A stretch of 64,000 bases of DNA from Allobosea sp039673065 (GTDB taxonomy: Bacteria; Pseudomonadota; Alphaproteobacteria; Rhizobiales; Beijerinckiaceae), in NCBI RefSeq assembly GCF_039673065.1, contig NZ_JBDJKW010000015.1, positions 22,931 to 86,930 on the forward strand. The letters run 5' to 3'. Under the pieces are notes generated by a model that worked only from the letters and a program-made list of their open reading frames with translations, was not told the DNA's origin and made no database searches. Numbering within the stretch: the first letter of the stretch is position 1; the number at the start of each line of letters is the position of its first letter. This document shows positions 61,072 through 64,000 of the stretch, piece by piece. A program made the position numbers and the translations under genes.

Positions 61072-64000
61072 GCCGCGCCGACTGGAGCATTCCCGACACG
61101 ACCAGGGCGAGCCAGGCGCTGGCGGCCGATCCGCGGCTCAGCGCCTGGGTCTCGGCCAATGCCGGCTCGGGCAAGACGCATGTGCTGGTCAACCGCGTGC
61201 TGCGCCTGCTGCTCGACGGGGTGGCGCCCGGCCGCATGCTCTGCATCACCTATACCAAGGCCGCCGCCGCCAACATGTCGAACCGGCTGTTCGGCGCGCT
61301 CTCGGCCTGGGCGGTCGCCGGCGACGCGGCGCTGGCCGAGGCGCTGGCGGCGCTGACCGGCGAGCGGCCGGGCGCGGCCGGGCTGGCGCGGGCGCGGCGC
61401 CTGTTCGCCCAGGCGCTGGAGACGCCGGGCGGGCTGAAGATCGAGACGATCCACGCCTTCTGCACCCGCGTCCTGCAGAGCGCGCCCTTCGAGGCCAACG
61501 TGCCGCCGCGCTTCGAGGTGGCCGACGACCTCGCCCAGGCCGAACTGATGCGCGACGCCCGCCGCGACCTGCTCGCCAAGGCCGCCGCCGCGCCGCAGGG
61601 CCCGCAGGCGACGGCGCTGCGCTTCATGGCCGAACAGGCGGCGCAGGACAGTTTCGACGCGATCATGCGCGAGGCACTGCACCAGCGCGCCCTGTTCAGC
61701 GATGCCGAGGGCCGGGCGCGCGATCCCGGGGAGATCGTCGCCGGGGTCTGCGCCTTCCTCGGCATCGCACCCGATCTCGACGAGGCGCAGGTGCGCGGGC
61801 ATTTCCGCGAGGGGCTCGCCGGCATCGCCGGGCTCGGGCGGCTGCGCGAGGCCCTGGCCGCCGGCAGCGCCACCCGCCAGCGCGCCGCCGAGGCGCTGGC
61901 GCTCGCCCTGTCGCCCGACGCCGCTGTCGATCCGGTCGCCACGTGCCGCGGCGCCATCCTCACCGCCGAGGGCAACGTCCATCAAAATGTCCGCGGCAAG
62001 GGCAAGAGCGCCCTGCCGGAGGATCTCGACGCGGCGCTCGACGCCGTCGCTGCCGCGCTGTCGCGCGCCATCGAGGCGCTAGCGGCGATCGCGGTGCGCG
62101 AGCGCAGCCGGGCGCTGGCGATCCTGGTGACGCATGTGCTCGCCGCCTATCGCCGGCTCAAGGCGCAGCGCTCGCTGCTCGACTATGACGACCTGATCGC
62201 CCGCACCCGCTCGCTGCTCGACCGGGTGAACCCGTCCTGGGCGCTCTACAAGCTCGACGCCGGCATCGACCACATCCTGCTCGACGAGGCGCAGGACACC
62301 AGCGAGGCGCAATGGGCGATCCTGAGCCGGCTATCCGACGAGTTCGGCGCCACGGCGCTGACCGAGGGCGCCCGGCCGCGCACGGTCTTCGTGGTCGGTG
62401 ACGAGAAGCAGTCGATCTACGGCTTCCAGGGCGCCGCCCCCAACCATTTCAGCGAGGAACGCCGGCGGCTCGGCGCGCGGCTGCGCGCCGCCGGCCAGCG
62501 CTTCGAGCCGATCAGCCTCAACACCTCCTTCCGTTCGGCGCCCGAGATCATGCGCGCGGTCGATGCCGTCTTCGCGCCGCGCGAGCACTGGCGCGGCCTG
62601 GTCTTCGACGGCGGCGCCGGGCCGGAGCCCCATGACACGGTGCGCCGCGGCACGCTCGGAGCGGTCGATCTCTGGCCGGTCGCCGCCGACGACGAGGCCG
62701 AGACGCCCGACGCCTGGACCACGCCGGTCGACGCGCCGGAGCGCCGCTCCGGCCTCGCCCGGCTCGCCGGCCGCATCGCCGAGACGCTGAAGCGCTGGAC
62801 CGACGAGCGCCGCGACGATCTCGGCCGCCCGTTCGCGCCCGGCGACGTGATGATCCTGCTGCGCCAGCGCGGCGCGCTGTTCGAGACGATCGTCAAGGCG
62901 CTCAAGGATCGCGGCGTGCCGGTGGCCGGCCGCGACCGGCTGACGCTCGCCGACCATCCGGCGGTGGAGGATCTGGTGGCGCTCGGCCGCGCCATCCTTT
63001 TGCCGCAGGACGACCTCGCCCTGGCAGTGACGCTGAAGACACCGCTCTTCGGCCTCGACGACGACGACCTGCTGCGCCTGGCGCCGCAGCGCAGCGGCGC
63101 GCTGCGCGACGCCCTGCGGCAGGCGGCGGCAGAGGAGCCGCGCTACGCCGCGATCGAGGCGCGCCTGAGCGGGCTGGCGCAGGAAGCCGGGCGCTGCGGG
63201 CCGTTCCGCTTCTTCGCCGGGCTGCTCGGGCCGGGCGGCGGGCGCAATCTCGCGCTGGCGCGGCTCGGCCCCGAGGCCGGCGATGCGCTCGACGCCTTCC
63301 TCGGCCAGGCGCTCGACCATGAGCGGCGCTACGGCCCCTCGCTCGCCGGCTTCCTGCACCATGTCGGGGCGGTGGCGACGCAGGTGAAGCGCGACCTCTC
63401 GGCCAGCGCCGGCGAGGTCAGGGTGATGACGGTGCATGGCTCGAAGGGGCTGGAGGCCAGGGTGGTGATCCTCGCCGATCTCGGCCTGGTGCCGGGCGAG
63501 CGCCGCCTGCCCAGGCTGATCGGCGTCACGGGCCCGCGCGGCGAGGCGCTGCCGGTCTGGCCGCCGAAGCGCGCCGAGGACCCCGCCGCGACCCGCGCCG
63601 CCAAGGACGCCATCCTGGCCCAGATGGTCGAGGAGCATCACCGGCTGCTCTATGTCGCGCTGACCCGCGCCGAGGAGCGCCTGGTGATCTGTGGCGCGCA
63701 GCCCAAGGGCGAGGAGCCGGAGGGCTCCTGGTACGCCATGGCGCGGCTGGGCCTGTCGCAGGCGCAACCCGGCCTGAGCACCGTGCCGGCCCCCTATGGC
63801 GAGGGCACGGTCGAGCGCTTCGTCACTGCCGCGCCGGTCGGCGAGGCAGAGGCCACGGCGGCACGGGCGCCCGCGCCTGACATCGCCGCGCCGGACTGGC
63901 TGCACCGGCAAGCCCCGGCCGAGGCAGAGCCGGCGCCGCCGCTGCGGCCCTCCGGCGCGCTCGCCGCCGCCGATGCCGGCCAGCGCCCGGCCGACGGCCC
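61068..64000 (+). CDS. addA: Double-strand break repair helicase AddA (3'-truncated by the window)
   Basis: The visible part is 977 codons of a UvrD/Rep-family helicase-nuclease; the stop lies beyond the window. Walker A SANAGSGKTHVLVNRVLRLLL is at about residues 29-49. Further helicase motifs are ITYTKAAAANMSNRL (Ia), IETIHAFCTRVL, LLDEAQDTSEAQW (Walker B, II), VVGDEKQSIYGFQGA (III), MTVHGSKGLEARVVIL (V) and LLYVALTRAEERLVICG (VI). The expected C-terminal nuclease domain would follow beyond 64000. The ATG overlaps the addB stop (ATGA). AddAB processes double-strand breaks for RecA in Alphaproteobacteria. Confidence 0.94.
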   Translation, partial: MSRADWSIPDTTRASQALAADPRLSAWVSANAGSGKTHVLVNRVLRLLLDGVAPGRMLCITYTKAAAANMSNRLFGALSAWAVAGDAALAEALAALTGERPGAAGLARARRLFAQALETPGGLKIETIHAFCTRVLQSAPFEANVPPRFEVADDLAQAELMRDARRDLLAKAAAAPQGPQATALRFMAEQAAQDSFDAIMREALHQRALFSDAEGRARDPGEIVAGVCAFLGIAPDLDEAQVRGHFREGLAGIAGLGRLREALAAGSATRQRAAEALALALSPDAAVDPVATCRGAILTAEGNVHQNVRGKGKSALPEDLDAALDAVAAALSRAIEALAAIAVRERSRALAILVTHVLAAYRRLKAQRSLLDYDDLIARTRSLLDRVNPSWALYKLDAGIDHILLDEAQDTSEAQWAILSRLSDEFGATALTEGARPRTVFVVGDEKQSIYGFQGAAPNHFSEERRRLGARLRAAGQRFEPISLNTSFRSAPEIMRAVDAVFAPREHWRGLVFDGGAGPEPHDTVRRGTLGAVDLWPVAADDEAETPDAWTTPVDAPERRSGLARLAGRIAETLKRWTDERRDDLGRPFAPGDVMILLRQRGALFETIVKALKDRGVPVAGRDRLTLADHPAVEDLVALGRAILLPQDDLALAVTLKTPLFGLDDDDLLRLAPQRSGALRDALRQAAAEEPRYAAIEARLSGLAQEAGRCGPFRFFAGLLGPGGGRNLALARLGPEAGDALDAFLGQALDHERRYGPSLAGFLHHVGAVATQVKRDLSASAGEVRVMTVHGSKGLEARVVILADLGLVPGERRLPRLIGVTGPRGEALPVWPPKRAEDPAATRAAKDAILAQMVEEHHRLLYVALTRAEERLVICGAQPKGEEPEGSWYAMARLGLSQAQPGLSTVPAPYGEGTVERFVTAAPVGEAEATAARAPAPDIAAPDWLHRQAPAEAEPAPPLRPSGALAAADAGQRPADG

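Overview
The window is chromosomal DNA of very high GC content from an alphaproteobacterium, most likely of the order Hyphomicrobiales (Rhizobiales), of the Bosea / Methylobacterium / Bradyrhizobium type. This rests on marker genes: GcrA, DivL with tyrosine in place of the phospho-accepting histidine, the ChvG/ChvI and RegB/RegA (ActS/ActR) two-component pairs, AddAB instead of RecBCD, a short HPr kinase with EIIA-Man and HPr, an intracellular PHA depolymerase, clustered GANTC (CcrM) sites, and one palindromic repeat of a kind common in Bradyrhizobium-like genomes. The genus is an inference. Nothing indicates a plasmid, prophage, genomic island, CRISPR array, insertion sequence, tRNA or rRNA. 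Gene density is about 90 %, with many ATGA-type overlaps.

Layout. 0-11 kb: a PmtA-like methyltransferase, a flavin reductase, recQ, gyrB, a Tat-exported metallo-beta-lactamase-fold protein paired with a SCO protein, DUF3297, a GNAT enzyme and lepA. 11-18 kb (mostly minus strand): a DsbD/ScsB-type reductase, rfbB-rfbC, anmK, two small unknown proteins and a long dCTP deaminase. 18-23 kb: apaG-argE on plus, and argD-argF-hslO on minus behind a 220-nt leader that may encode an arginine-rich peptide. 23.4-24.5 kb: gcrA and ynfA. 24.7-32.4 kb: a complete phosphate locus, phoR - Pho box - pstS-pstC-pstA-pstB-phoU-phoB on minus, with ppk2 divergent. 32-38.5 kb: a YbhN-like membrane protein, guaC with a flavoprotein, alkB, dapB and a Tim44-like protein. 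38.6-41 kb: the redox pair regB-regA coupled to a truncated hemoglobin. 41-46 kb: phaZ, a YgjP-type metalloprotease, a DUF4105 protein and pckA. 46-51 kb: a HugZ-like protein, then chvI-chvG-hprK-EIIA-HPr, which links envelope signalling, phosphotransfer and (through pckA) gluconeogenesis. 51-64 kb: ahcY, divL, a TsaE-AmgK fusion, murU, addB and addA, the last running off the window.

The main themes are phosphate and polyphosphate control, redox control, carbon control by a PTS-like phosphorelay, cell-cycle control (gcrA and divL, each preceded by several GANTC sites), muropeptide recycling (anmK, amgK, murU) and arginine synthesis (argE, argD, argF). I found no new defence or mobile system. 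The best candidates for something undescribed are regulatory: the arginine-rich upstream frame before argD, the AT-rich perfect palindrome before ahcY, and the translational coupling of a truncated hemoglobin to RegA.
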